Shown here: piece by piece, positions 16,344-24,372 of the stretch
Layout: every line of letters begins with the position of its first letter
How positions within the stretch are numbered: the stretch's first letter is position 1
Assembly: GCA_020161015.1 (NCBI GenBank)
Contig: JAIUOT010000040.1
Coordinates: forward strand, 36,594-100,593
Direction of reading: 5' to 3'
DNA from: Actinomycetota bacterium
GTDB taxonomy: Bacteria > Actinomycetota > Actinomycetes > Propionibacteriales > Propionibacteriaceae
DNA: 64,000 nt
Position numbers and translations under genes: made by a program
The notes under the pieces: model-generated
Told to the model about the DNA's origin: nothing
What the model saw: the letters and a program-made list of their open reading frames with translations, nothing else
Databases searched by the model: none

Positions 16344-17670
16344 CGCCGTCGCACGCGGCGAGCGGGACGGCGGCGTCACCGCTGGACGCACGGTGCGCGG
16401 CCGTGGGCGCGTCCTCAGCGGCGCGCACGTCGGCGGTCCGGACACGCAGCGCGAGCGTCCCGCAGGCCAGCAGCGACACCGCCACGGCGGACACGAACGT
16501 CGCCGGCAGCCCGGCCACCTCGGCCACCAGGCCGCCGAGCACGGCGCCCACCGGCATCAGGCCGTAGGAGAGGGTGCGGCTCGCACCACCGACCCGTCCC
16601 AGCAGCGGCCCGGGCACCAGCCGCTGCCGCAACGACATCGACACGACGTTGCCGATCGTGTTGGTGACACCGACGGCGGTCACGGCCACGGCCACCGCCC
16701 ACGCGTCCGGCCAGGCGAGCGGCACCAGCATCAGCACCACGCTGGCGGTGAGCATGGACATCAGGGTGGGCACCTCCCCCAGCCGGTCGCGGACGCGCTC
16801 GGCCACGAGTGACCCGGCGACCGCCCCGAGGGCGAAGCCCAGCATCACCAGCGGGTACTGGGCTGGCGTCAGCCCCATCGCGGAGCCGGGGCCGACGGCC
16901 CACAGCACGAACACCGCGAAGTAGGCCGTGCTGGCCATGTTCAGCACGCTGGAGGCGATCACCAGCGGACGCAGCACCCGGTGGCGCACGAGGAACGCGA
17001 GGCCCTCGCGCACCTCGCGGAGAGCGTGAGGACGCCGTCCGTCGGGCGCCACTCTGCGGAAGTCGCCCCGCAGGCCGACGGCCAGCACCGTGGCGGCGAG
17101 CGCGGCGAGGCCGGCGGACGCACCGAAGCCGATCCCCGCACCCAGGACGACCAGGGCGCCGGCCAGGGGCGCGCCGAGGAAGGCGTTCGCGACCTGCTGG
17201 ACGCCCAGCACCCGCCCGTTGGCCGCCGGGAGCCGGTCGGCGGGCACGAGGTCGGGGACGATCGAGGTGGCGCCGAGGTCGGCGAACACCTCCGTCACGC
17301 CGTAGACCAGCACCACCCCCACCAGCAGCGGCATGGTGAGCGCTCCGGCAAAGCCGAGCCCGGCCCCCGCCGCCAGCACGAGCGCCCGCGCGCCCAGCGC
17401 GACCACCTGCGCCCGCCGGCGGTCGACGCGGTCGACGACCACGCCGGCGGCGACGCCGAGGAGCAGCCAGGGCAGCCAGGCCGCGGCCGACAGCAGCGAC
17501 ACCTGGGCAGGCGACGTCGTCAGCGAGAGCGCCACCAGGGGCGCCAGGGTGACGAGCACGCCGTCCCCGAGGTTGGCCAGGCCGGTCGAGGCGAGCTGGG
17601 TGGCGAACGGACGGCCCAGGGGCGCCTTCGCCGCGACGGCCCCACGGCGGGGTCTCACGGTGGCGGACAC
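16333..17670 (-). CDS. MFS transporter (EntS/DHA3-like exporter)
   Basis: The 445-aa protein has about 12 predicted membrane helices. The motif after helix 2 (GVVVDRVDRRRAQVVAL) is the MFS loop 2-3 signature, and the overall pattern matches the DHA3/enterobactin-exporter group. It probably exports drugs or siderophores, but the substrate is unknown. The GTG at 17670 is chosen because AGGAGG (17679-17684) sits 8 nt before it. A GTG nine bases upstream would overlap that site. It is divergent from an ArsR-like regulator across three operators, so the regulator very likely controls it. Confidence 0.85.
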   Translation of the reverse strand: MSATVRPRRGAVAAKAPLGRPFATQLASTGLANLGDGVLVTLAPLVALSLTTSPAQVSLLSAAAWLPWLLLGVAAGVVVDRVDRRRAQVVALGARALVLAAGAGLGFAGALTMPLLVGVVLVYGVTEVFADLGATSIVPDLVPADRLPAANGRVLGVQQVANAFLGAPLAGALVVLGAGIGFGASAGLAALAATVLAVGLRGDFRRVAPDGRRPHALREVREGLAFLVRHRVLRPLVIASSVLNMASTAYFAVFVLWAVGPGSAMGLTPAQYPLVMLGFALGAVAGSLVAERVRDRLGEVPTLMSMLTASVVLMLVPLAWPDAWAVAVAVTAVGVTNTIGNVVSMSLRQRLVPGPLLGRVGGASRTLSYGLMPVGAVLGGLVAEVAGLPATFVSAVAVSLLACGTLALRVRTADVRAAEDAPTAAHRASSGDAAVPLAACDGVRP

Positions 17671-17695
17671 GGCGGGCACCTCCTAGGATGAGTCG

Positions 17696-17741
17696 TGCAG
17701 AGAAACCTCTGCAAAGAAATCTATGCAAAGGTATCTCTGCA
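17696..17741. promoter_or_regulatory. Three overlapping inverted-repeat operators between exporter and regulator genes
   Basis: Three 18-bp inverted repeats follow each other with a 14-bp period and share their terminal TGCA. They are TGCAGAGAAACCTCTGCA (17696-17713), TGCAAAGAAATCTATGCA (17710-17727) and TGCAAAGGTATCTCTGCA (17724-17741). The first is perfect with 7-bp arms and a 4-bp centre. The array is AT-rich against a GC-rich background. It ends 1 bp before the regulator ATG and lies about 12 bp upstream of the exporter Shine-Dalgarno, so bound protein could block both genes. Confidence 0.8.
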
Positions 17742-17742
17742 T

Positions 17743-18363
17743 ATGACGGACGGCAAGCCCCCGACCGCGACCGGCCCGCTGGAGGGCCCCCGCGGACGCT
17801 TCGCCGCGGTCGGCCAGGAGTCGGTGAACCCCACCGCACTGAAGGCGTTCGCGCACCCGCTGCGGATGGCCCTGTACGCCGAGCTCCAGCGACGTGGCTC
17901 TGCGACGGCCAGCCAGCTGGCCCGGGCCCTGGAGGAGAGCAGCGGCCAGACCAGCTACCACCTCCGCCAGCTCGAGCGGCACGGCTTCGTCGAAGACGAC
18001 CCGGCGCACACCGGCGGACGCGAGCGCTGGTGGCGGGCCGTGGGCTTCGCCATGACCGAGCCCGCCCTGCTGCGCGACCCGGCCACCTCGGGGGCGGTGC
18101 GGGCGGTGGTCCGGCAGGTGATCGCCGAGCGGGCGGCCGCCCTGACGGCCTGGTTCAACGCCTACGACCCCGACCAGGCCGACGACGGCCTGCTGAGTTC
18201 CTCCACGCTCGCCCTCACCCCCGCGGAGGCCGAGACGATGACCACCGAGCTGAACGCGGTGCTGGAGCGTCACGCCGCCGCGGTCCGCGGCCGCGACGTG
18301 CCTGAGGGCGCGCGCCGCTTCCGCGTCCACGTCGACGTCTTCCCGCTCGCCGGCACCGACTGA
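17743..18363 (+). CDS. ArsR-like winged-helix transcriptional regulator
   Basis: The 206-aa protein has an N-terminal winged helix (about residues 28-85: AFAHPLRMALYAELQRRG, SATASQLARALEESSGQ, TSYHLRQLERHGFVED) and a C-terminal helical effector part of about 110 residues. The tyrosine-histidine recognition helix is typical of this group of ArsR/YodP-like regulators in actinobacteria. No metal-binding cysteines are present. The ATG at 17743 directly follows the operator array. An alternative GTG at 17695 would have to be translated through it. It likely represses itself and the divergent MFS exporter. Confidence 0.82.
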   Translation: MTDGKPPTATGPLEGPRGRFAAVGQESVNPTALKAFAHPLRMALYAELQRRGSATASQLARALEESSGQTSYHLRQLERHGFVEDDPAHTGGRERWWRAVGFAMTEPALLRDPATSGAVRAVVRQVIAERAAALTAWFNAYDPDQADDGLLSSSTLALTPAEAETMTTELNAVLERHAAAVRGRDVPEGARRFRVHVDVFPLAGTD

Positions 18364-18375
18364 CCCCGACGCCGA

Positions 18376-18398
18376 GCGGGGACGGTCCCCGTCCCCGC
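18376..18398. terminator. Hairpin between regulator and glgC (convergent)
   Basis: GCGGGGACGG (18376-18385) and CCGTCCCCGC (18389-18398) form a perfect 10-bp stem with a 3-nt loop. It begins 13 bp after the regulator stop and faces the end of glgC, so it can serve both directions. There is no clear T tract. Confidence 0.6.
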
Positions 18399-18459
18399 CG
18401 GCCGGCGGGAGTCAGGAACCGTCCCCGTTCTCGTGCGTCGTCCGGGCGGACGGCGGGGC

Positions 18460-19686
18460 TCACCAGTTGCCGGGAACCTCCGCCGACTTGGCGACCACGG
18501 TGATGCCGTCCTCGACGTGGAAGCCGCGGGCCTTGTCGTGCTCGGGGTTCACGCCGATCTCGACGCCGTCGGGAACCACGACGTTCTTGTCGAGGATCGC
18601 GCGCCGGACGACAGCGTTGCGGCCGATGCGGCAGCCGGAGAAGATCACCGACTCCTCGATCTTGGCCCACTTGTCGACCATCACGTTGGGCGAGAGCACC
18701 GAACGGTCCACGTCGCCGCCGGAGATGATGCAGCCCGAGCCCACGATGGAGTCCTCCGCCGTGCCCCGCAGGGTGAACTTGGCGCCCGGCAGCTGCGCCT
18801 GCGACGTCCAGATCGGCCACTTGCGGTTGTACAGGTTGAAGTCGGGCTCGACCGACACCAGGTCCATGTGCGCGGCGTGGTAGGCCTCGATGGTGCCCAC
18901 GTCCCGCCAGTAGTTGCGGTCCTTCTCCGTGGAGCCGGGGACGTTGTTCTTGGTGAAGTCGTACACCTGGGCCGCTCCTTGGGAGACGAAGCCGGGGATG
19001 ATGTTGCCCCCCATGTCGTGCCGGGAGTCGGCGCTGGCGGCGTCGTCGTTGAGCGCCTCGACGAAGGCCTTCCGGCTGAACACGTAGTTGCCCATCGACG
19101 CGAACGACTCGTCGGGGCTGTCGGGCAGGCCGGGCGGGTCGGCGGGCTTCTCGAGGAAGGCGTTGATCCGGCCGTCCGGAGCGGCGTCGATGATGCCGAA
19201 GGCGCTCGCCTCCCTCCTGGGGACCCGGATGCCGGCGATGGTGGCGTCCATCCCGGACTCGATGTGGGCGTTCACCATGTCCTCGACGTTCATCCGGTAG
19301 ATGTTGTCGGCGCCGAAGACGACCACGTAGTCGGGATCCTCGTCGTTGATCAGGTTCATCGACTGGTAGATCGCGTCGGCGCTGCCCTGGTACCACTGCT
19401 TGCCCGTGCGCTGCTGTGCGGGAACGGACGTCACGTAGCTGCCGAGAAGGACCGACATGCGCCAGGTGACGGAGATGTGCCGGTCGAGGGAGTGGGACTT
19501 GTACTGCGTGAGCACGCAGATCTTGGTCAGGTCGGAGTTCACCAGGTTCGACAGCACGAAGTCGATGAGCCGGTAGGTGCCTCCGAAGGGAACCGCGGGC
19601 TTGGCCCGGTCCGCCGTCAACGGCATGAGTCGCTTGCCCTCGCCGCCGGCGAGGACGATCGACAACACATTCGGTCCGCTAGTCAT
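18460..19686 (-). CDS. glgC: Glucose-1-phosphate adenylyltransferase (ADP-glucose pyrophosphorylase)
   Basis: The 408-aa enzyme makes ADP-glucose from ATP and glucose 1-phosphate for glycogen. The N-terminal nucleotidyltransferase has [44 protein letters not shown] and the sugar-binding FLEKP. The C-terminal left-handed beta-helix (about residues 290-408) carries [11 protein letters not shown] and similar hexapeptides. It is divergent from glgA across a 138-bp spacer, the usual actinobacterial pairing. TAGGTT (19693-19698) lies 6 nt before the ATG, so glgC is probably leaderless. Confidence 0.97.
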   Translation of the reverse strand: MTSGPNVLSIVLAGGEGKRLMPLTADRAKPAVPFGGTYRLIDFVLSNLVNSDLTKICVLTQYKSHSLDRHISVTWRMSVLLGSYVTSVPAQQRTGKQWYQGSADAIYQSMNLINDEDPDYVVVFGADNIYRMNVEDMVNAHIESGMDATIAGIRVPRREASAFGIIDAAPDGRINAFLEKPADPPGLPDSPDESFASMGNYVFSRKAFVEALNDDAASADSRHDMGGNIIPGFVSQGAAQVYDFTKNNVPGSTEKDRNYWRDVGTIEAYHAAHMDLVSVEPDFNLYNRKWPIWTSQAQLPGAKFTLRGTAEDSIVGSGCIISGGDVDRSVLSPNVMVDKWAKIEESVIFSGCRIGRNAVVRRAILDKNVVVPDGVEIGVNPEHDKARGFHVEDGITVVAKSAEVPGNW

Positions 19687-19692
19687 GCTCAG

Positions 19693-19698
19693 AACCTA
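19693..19698 (-). promoter_or_regulatory. -10 box (TAGGTT) of glgC
   Basis: TAGGTT on the minus strand is followed after 6 nt by the ATG at 19686. It lies in the 138-bp divergent spacer shared with glgA. Confidence 0.5.
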
Positions 19699-19824
19699 AG
19701 GCGTCGCGTCGCGGCCCACAAGGAAACCCGAGAATTGCCGAGCGGGATCTGGACCCGTGCTTGCGAGCGGGTGGAACCCGCCCAACCGGCGACGCCGCAG
19801 GGGGTTGTGTGACACGATCGCGCT

Positions 19825-21018
19825 ATGGCGCTTCGAGTCTCGATCCTCACCCGGGAGTACCCTCCCCACATCTACGGCGGAGCCGGCGTCCACGTCGGCC
19901 AGCTGGTGCCCCAACTGCGCAAGTTCACCGAGTCCGTCGAGGTCCAGTGCATGGGCGAGCCGCGTGACGGCGCCACCGCCCACGCCGAGGACTTCCCGCC
20001 GGGGGCCAACGCCGCCCTCCGGGTGCTGGGGGCGGACATCTCCATGGCGAACGCGATCGGCGACGTGGATGTCATCCACTCCCACACCTGGTACGCGAAC
20101 TTCGCCGGCCTGATCGGCTCGAAGTTCCGTGACGTGCCGCACGTCGTCACGTCCCACTCCCTCGAACCCCACCGCCCGTGGAAGGCCGAGCAGCTCGGCG
20201 GCGGCTACCGCGTGTCGTCGTGGGCGGAGAAGACCTCGTTCGTCGACGCCGCAGCGGTGATCTCGGTGAGCGCCGGCATGCGCGCGGACGTGCTCGAGTC
20301 GTACTCCGACCTCGACCCCGAGCGCGTGTACGTGGTGAAGAACGGGATCGACCCCGAGGAGTTCAAGCCCGACTTCGACACGGACGTGGTCGACTCCCTC
20401 GGCGTCGACCGTGACCGTCCGCTGGTGGTCTTCGTGGGACGCATCACCCGGCAGAAGGGCCTGGTGCACCTGGTGCGCGCGGCCCAGCAGTTCGACCCGG
20501 ACACGCAACTGTTGCTGCTGGCCGGCGCCCCGGACACCCCGGAGATCGCGGCCGAGTTCGACACGGCCTTCGCCGAGCTCAGCAAGGTGCGCGGCAACGT
20601 GAAGTGGGTGCAGGAGATGCTGCCGCGGGCCTCCGTCCGCCAGGTGCTCACGCACGCCACCGTGTTCGCCTGCCCGTCGGTCTACGAGCCGCTCGGCATC
20701 GTGAACCTCGAGGCGATGGCCTGCGAGACCGCCGTCGTCGCCTCGGCCGTCGGTGGCATCCCCGAGGTCGTCGTGGACGGGGAGACCGGCATCCTGGTCC
20801 CCTACGACCCCAAGCAGGCCGGCGACCCGGCCTTCGTGTCGGCCTTCGAGGCCGGCTTCGCCGAGCAGGTGAACCGGATCACCCGTGACCCGGCGCTGGC
20901 GGAGCGCTTCGGCAAGGCCGGCCGCCGCCGCTGCATCGACGAGTTCTCGTGGGAGAAGATCGCCCAGGAGACCGTCGCGGTGTACGAGAAGGCCATCGCC
21001 TACCACCAGTCGCGCTGA
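19825..21018 (+). CDS. glgA: Glycogen synthase / GT4 glycosyltransferase (actinobacterial GlgA, GlgM-like)
   Basis: The 397-aa GT-B fold enzyme is of the corynebacterial/mycobacterial type. It uses ADP- or UDP-glucose to extend alpha-1,4-glucan or to make maltose 1-phosphate. N-terminal TREYPPHIYGGAGVHVGQL is the acceptor and donor loop. KNGIDPEEFKP, VVFVGRITRQKGLVHL and the donor-binding PSVYEPLGIVNLEAMACETAVVAS follow. Mycobacterial GlgM is very close to this family, so maltose-1-phosphate synthesis is an alternative. It is followed 12 bp later by a strong hairpin terminator. Confidence 0.93.
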   Translation: MALRVSILTREYPPHIYGGAGVHVGQLVPQLRKFTESVEVQCMGEPRDGATAHAEDFPPGANAALRVLGADISMANAIGDVDVIHSHTWYANFAGLIGSKFRDVPHVVTSHSLEPHRPWKAEQLGGGYRVSSWAEKTSFVDAAAVISVSAGMRADVLESYSDLDPERVYVVKNGIDPEEFKPDFDTDVVDSLGVDRDRPLVVFVGRITRQKGLVHLVRAAQQFDPDTQLLLLAGAPDTPEIAAEFDTAFAELSKVRGNVKWVQEMLPRASVRQVLTHATVFACPSVYEPLGIVNLEAMACETAVVASAVGGIPEVVVDGETGILVPYDPKQAGDPAFVSAFEAGFAEQVNRITRDPALAERFGKAGRRRCIDEFSWEKIAQETVAVYEKAIAYHQSR

Positions 21019-21030
21019 CGCGGAACGGAA

Positions 21031-21062
21031 CGAGGGCCCCGGGGATCTTCCCGGGGCCCTCG
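21031..21062. terminator. Strong hairpin terminator after glgA
   Basis: CGAGGGCCCCGGG (21031-21043) and CCCGGGGCCCTCG (21050-21062) form a perfect 13-bp stem with a 6-nt loop, followed by TACTGCGTTGTCTT. The DUF3117 gene ends 16 bp further on the other strand, so the hairpin can act in both directions. Confidence 0.85.
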
Positions 21063-21077
21063 TACTGCGTTGTCTTC

Positions 21078-21248
21078 TCAGGCGACGACGACGCCCTCCA
21101 GGGCGGCCTTCAGCTCTGCGGCCTCGGTGGCGTTCATCTCGATGACCAGGCGTCCTCCACCCTCGGCAGGGATCCGCATGGCGATCACGCGACCCTCCTT
21201 GGCCACCTCGATCGGCCCGTCACCGGTCCGCGGTTTCATCGCTGCCAT
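21078..21248 (-). CDS. DUF3117 small protein
   Basis: The 56-aa protein begins MAAMKPRTGDGPIEVAKEG and continues with a short beta-rich segment. This is the signature of the actinobacterial DUF3117 family, whose function is unknown. GAGG lies 6 nt before the ATG. It is a monocistronic gene ending just before the bidirectional terminator. The family is easily missed because of its size. Confidence 0.9.
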   Translation of the reverse strand: MAAMKPRTGDGPIEVAKEGRVIAMRIPAEGGGRLVIEMNATEAAELKAALEGVVVA

Positions 21249-21376
21249 CGCATACCTCAATTTCTGGCTGGTTGTGGATCCAACTCTCCCATTATTCCAT
21301 CCCGCGCAGACGGGCGGGGCCACGTGCCGGGCGCGCCCCCGGGGTGGCCCTGAACAGGAGTAGGGGCCCGCGCCGG

Positions 21377-21634
21377 TCAGGCGTCCTGGTGGTCCCTGGC
21401 GTCGAGCTGGCGGGCGAGCCGGTCCAGCAGCTCGTCCACCTGCTGCATCGAGTACCCCCGGGTGACGACGCCGAACCGCAGCCCGCGCAGGTCGTCGCCG
21501 CTCAGCTCGCCCTCGGGGACGTGCGGACGCGGGGTGTCGGTGACCGTGGCCGGGAACTCGCCCAGCCGGCCGGTCGACGCGACCGCTGCCAGGCCGAGGA
21601 TCGCGACGGCGATCATCCACAGCACCCATTCCAT
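21377..21634 (-). CDS. Small DivIVA-domain membrane protein
   Basis: The 85-aa protein has one N-terminal membrane helix (about residues 3-21) and a C-terminal DivIVA-like motif, LRFGVVTRGYSMQQVDELLDRL. It resembles the conserved F-x-x-x-x-x-GY-x-x-x-VD-x-x-x entry of DivIVA/Wag31 proteins. Such short proteins are common in actinobacteria and are thought to act at the cell pole or septum, but no function is established. The LOG-family gene lies 32 bp upstream in the same direction. Confidence 0.8.
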   Translation of the reverse strand: MEWVLWMIAVAILGLAAVASTGRLGEFPATVTDTPRPHVPEGELSGDDLRGLRFGVVTRGYSMQQVDELLDRLARQLDARDHQDA

Positions 21635-21666
21635 GGCCGGAACTCTACCCAGTGCCGCGACCGCGG

Positions 21667-22425
21667 TCAGGACATCTGGCGGGCGGCCGAGGGACGCGGC
21701 TGCGGGCCCGGGCCGGTGGCCAGCGCGACGGCCTCCCGGGGGTCGTCGGTGAGCTGGAGCAGGGAGAGGTCAGCGGAGGCGATGTACTCACCGGCCAGCA
21801 CCCCGTCCTCGAGCCAGTCCAGCAGGGGCGTCCAGAAGGCGCGGCCGAACAGGACGATCGGGAACGAGGTCACCTTCCGGGTCTGCACGAGGGTGAGCGC
21901 CTCGAACACCTCGTCGAAGGTTCCGAAGCCGCCCGGCATCACGACGAAGCCCTGCGAGTACTTCAGGAACATCACCTTGCGGGCGAAGAAGTAGCGGAAG
22001 TTGATGCCGAGCGAGACGTACTTGTTCAGCGCCTGCTCGAACGGCAGCTCGATGCCGAGCCCGACCGACACCCCGCCGGCCTCCAGCGCACCCTTGTTGG
22101 CCGCCTCCATGATCCCCGGCCCGCCGCCGGTGATCGTCGCGTAGCCCGCCTGGGCCAGCCCTCGGCCGATCTCCACGGCCGCGGCGTACATCGGGTCGCG
22201 GCGTGGCGTCCGCGCCGAGCCGAACACCCCGATGCCGGGGCCGAGCTCGGCCAGCGTCCCGAAGCCCTCCACGAACTCCGCCTGGATCCTCAGCACGCGC
22301 CACGGGTCGGAGTGCACCCACTCGCCGTCGCCCTTGCTGGACAGCAGTCGCTGGTCGGTGGTGGTGGGGAGGACCTGGTCGTGACGCCGGATCACCGGCC
22401 CCTGGGTGCGCGCCTGTTTGCTCAC
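21667..22425 (-). CDS. TIGR00730 / LOG family Rossmann protein
   Basis: The 252-aa protein contains the lysine-decarboxylase-like Rossmann motifs GSARTPRRDP, TGGGPGIMEAANKGA and VMPGGFGTFDEVFEALT. PGGxGTxxE is the active-site signature of cytokinin phosphoribohydrolases (LOG), which cleave nucleoside 5'-monophosphates to base and ribose 5-phosphate. The name lysine decarboxylase used in old annotations is wrong for this group. The GTG at 22425 is chosen because TAGATT (22433-22438) sits 7 nt upstream, and residues before it are not conserved in the family. Confidence 0.9.
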   Translation of the reverse strand: MSKQARTQGPVIRRHDQVLPTTTDQRLLSSKGDGEWVHSDPWRVLRIQAEFVEGFGTLAELGPGIGVFGSARTPRRDPMYAAAVEIGRGLAQAGYATITGGGPGIMEAANKGALEAGGVSVGLGIELPFEQALNKYVSLGINFRYFFARKVMFLKYSQGFVVMPGGFGTFDEVFEALTLVQTRKVTSFPIVLFGRAFWTPLLDWLEDGVLAGEYIASADLSLLQLTDDPREAVALATGPGPQPRPSAARQMS

Positions 22426-22432
22426 AGCGGCC

Positions 22433-22438
22433 AATCTA
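22433..22438 (-). promoter_or_regulatory. -10 box (TAGATT) of LOG-family gene
   Basis: TAGATT on the minus strand is 7 nt before the GTG at 22425. The divergent gene has its own box at 22490-22495. Confidence 0.45.
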
Positions 22439-22489
22439 TGCCCGGCGCGGGCCCTCCGTCGGGGACGCCGCCGCACCCGGCCCGGGCGC

Positions 22490-22495
22490 TAGGGT
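22490..22495 (+). promoter_or_regulatory. -10 box (TAGGGT) of YchJ-like gene
   Basis: TAGGGT ends 6 nt before the GTG at 22502, with no Shine-Dalgarno. Confidence 0.45.
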
Positions 22496-22501
22496 CGGGG
22501 G

Positions 22502-22858
22502 GTGCCCGACTGCCCGTGCGGATCCGGATCCGCCCTCGACGCCTGCTGCGGCCCGGTGCTCAGCGGGGAGCGCGTGGCCGGCAGCCCCGAAGAGCTGATG
22601 CGCTCCCGCTACACCGCCTTCGCCGTCGGGGACGCCGACCACCTGCTGCGCACCTGGCACCCCCGGACGCGGCCCGCGCGGCTGACCCTCGACCCGGAGC
22701 TCACCTGGCTGTCCCTCCAGGTGGTGGCCGCCGGCGGCGACACGGTCGAGTTCATCGCGCGCTACCGCGGTCCGACCGGACGCGGCTTCCAGCGCGAGGT
22801 GTCGCGGTTCGCGCAGCGCGCCGGCCGCTGGTTCTACGTCGACGGCACCGCGTCCTGA
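22502..22858 (+). CDS. YchJ-like protein with SEC-C zinc motif (UPF0225)
   Basis: The 118-aa protein begins with the SEC-C motif CPCGSGSALDACCGP, which binds zinc. It continues with the conserved SPEELMRSRYTAFAVGD and a SnoaL/NTF2-like fold ending REVSRFAQRAGRWFYVDG. This is the layout of YchJ/UPF0225, for which no activity is established. It is a single gene, with the next gene 50 bp downstream carrying its own promoter-like box. Confidence 0.88.
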   Translation: MPDCPCGSGSALDACCGPVLSGERVAGSPEELMRSRYTAFAVGDADHLLRTWHPRTRPARLTLDPELTWLSLQVVAAGGDTVEFIARYRGPTGRGFQREVSRFAQRAGRWFYVDGTAS

Positions 22859-22895
22859 GCGGTCGTCCCCTCCGCCGCACGGGGGCCGGCGCAGC

Positions 22896-22901
22896 TACCA
22901 T
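22896..22901 (+). promoter_or_regulatory. -10 box (TACCAT) of small membrane-protein gene
   Basis: TACCAT ends 7 nt before the ATG at 22909. Confidence 0.45.
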
Positions 22902-22908
22902 CTGCGGT

Positions 22909-23235
22909 ATGAGTAGCTCCGACTTCCGGGAGCCGACGAACGCCGAGCTCTGGGCACAGCCGCCCTCCCCAGCCCCGGCTCCCCCACTCCCGGGACACGG
23001 CCTGGCGCCCCTGCCCGCGGCACAGCCGCCGGTCCCGGCTCCGCACGCCGCGCTGCCGGCCCCGCAGGCGCGGCCGGACCGGACCGTGTTCGTGCTGGCG
23101 ATCGTCTCCACAGCCCTCGGCATCCCGCTGACCGCCATCGCGGCCGGCACCGCCGGGGTGGCCGGGCTGATCGTGGCGTGGATCGGGATCGTGCTGGTCA
23201 ACACGGTCTACGCGTGGAGCCGGCGCCGGTCCTGA
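22909..23235 (+). CDS. Small proline-rich membrane protein, function unknown
   Basis: The 108-aa protein has a disordered N-terminal half rich in Pro and Ala (about residues 15-60) followed by two hydrophobic segments (about 63-81 and 83-101) joined by a tight Gly turn, and a short Arg-rich end. This suggests a hairpin membrane anchor with a cytoplasmic tail. I recognise no family. It converges with dapE, whose stop is 25 bp away. Confidence 0.7.
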   Translation: MSSSDFREPTNAELWAQPPSPAPAPPLPGHGLAPLPAAQPPVPAPHAALPAPQARPDRTVFVLAIVSTALGIPLTAIAAGTAGVAGLIVAWIGIVLVNTVYAWSRRRS

Positions 23236-23259
23236 CCGTCCGCGGCCACCGGGCACGGA

Positions 23260-24315
23260 TCAGCCGAGCCAGCGCAGGAGCGCGTCCCTGCAGGTGAACA
23301 GGTCGTCGACCGGGCAGCACTCATCGTCGGCGTGGGCCTTGCCGGGGTCGGCCGGCCCGAAGTTGACCGCCGGAACGCCCAGCGCGCTGAAACGCGCGAC
23401 GTCGGTCCACCCGTACTTGGCGCGGGGCTCGCCGCCCACCGCGGCCAGGAACTCCCGCGCGATCGGACGGTCCAGCCCGGGCCGGGCGCCGGCGGCCACG
23501 TCGACCACGGCCAGCTCGTAGCCGTCGAAGACCTGCCGGCAGTGCGCGAGCGCGTCCGCCTCGTCGCGGTCGGGCGCGAACCGGAAGTTGACCGTGATCG
23601 TGCAGGCATCGGGCACCACGTTGCCGGCGATGCCGCCGCTGATGGCCACGGCGTTGAGGCCCTCCCGGTAGGTGAGCCCGTCCACCTCCACCTCGCGGGG
23701 CCGGTAGCGCTGGAGCCGGCCCAGTACGTCGGCGGCGTCGTGGATGGCGTTGTGGCCCAGCCAGGACCTGGCCGAGTGCGCGGCGACGCCGGTCGTGGTG
23801 AGGGTGAAGCGCAGCGTGCCCTGGCAGCCGCCCTCGATACCCGCGGACGTGGGCTCCATCAGGACGGCGAAGTCGCCGGCCAGCCACTCCGGGTGCTCCC
23901 GCGCGATCCGGGTCAGGGCGTTGAACTCCGCCGCGACCTCCTCGTGGTCGTAGAAGACCCAGGTGACGTCGCGCCGGGGCTCGGTGAGCGCGGCAGCGCA
24001 GGCCAGCGCGACAGCGATCCCGCCCTTCATGTCGCAGGTGCCCCGTCCGTAGACCACGCCGTCCTCGACCCGGGAGGGCAGGTTGTCCGCGACCGGGACG
24101 GTGTCGAGATGCCCGGCGACGACGACCCGCTCGGCCCGGCCGAGCGCGGTGCGCGCGATCACCGTGTCACCGTCGCGGACGACGTCCAGGTGCGGCAGCC
24201 CGCGCAGCGCGGCCTCCACGAGGTCGGCGAGCTCCTTCTCGTTGCCGCTGACCGACTCCACGTCCACGATGTCGCGAAAGAGGGCCACCAGGTCGCCGGT
24301 CAGGTCCAGGCTCAT
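23260..24315 (-). CDS. dapE: Succinyl-diaminopimelate desuccinylase
   Basis: The 351-aa zinc peptidase-like enzyme (M20 family) hydrolyses N-succinyl-LL-diaminopimelate. The metal-ligand motifs are in order: VVVAGHLDTVPVADN, GRGTCDMKGGIAVAL, FYDHEEVAAEFN with the catalytic Glu, and VLMEPTSAGIEGGC. The dimerisation domain contains GVAAHSARSWLGHNAIH. The position next to divergent dapD and near dapC supports the DAP role over other M20 deacylases. TAAGAT (24324-24329) is 8 nt before the ATG. Confidence 0.94.
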   Translation of the reverse strand: MSLDLTGDLVALFRDIVDVESVSGNEKELADLVEAALRGLPHLDVVRDGDTVIARTALGRAERVVVAGHLDTVPVADNLPSRVEDGVVYGRGTCDMKGGIAVALACAAALTEPRRDVTWVFYDHEEVAAEFNALTRIAREHPEWLAGDFAVLMEPTSAGIEGGCQGTLRFTLTTTGVAAHSARSWLGHNAIHDAADVLGRLQRYRPREVEVDGLTYREGLNAVAISGGIAGNVVPDACTITVNFRFAPDRDEADALAHCRQVFDGYELAVVDVAAGARPGLDRPIAREFLAAVGGEPRAKYGWTDVARFSALGVPAVNFGPADPGKAHADDECCPVDDLFTCRDALLRWLG

Positions 24316-24323
24316 GGACGGCC

Positions 24324-24365
24324 ATCTTAGGGCCCCGCCGGCGCGTCGGAGGCGCCCGGTAGGCT
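24324..24365. promoter_or_regulatory. Divergent dapE/dapD promoter pair
   Basis: The minus-strand box TAAGAT (24324-24329) lies 8 nt before dapE. The plus-strand box TAGGCT (24360-24365) lies 7 nt before dapD. The whole spacer is only 57 bp, so the two -35 regions must interleave. Confidence 0.55.
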
Positions 24366-24372
24366 GGCCGGC

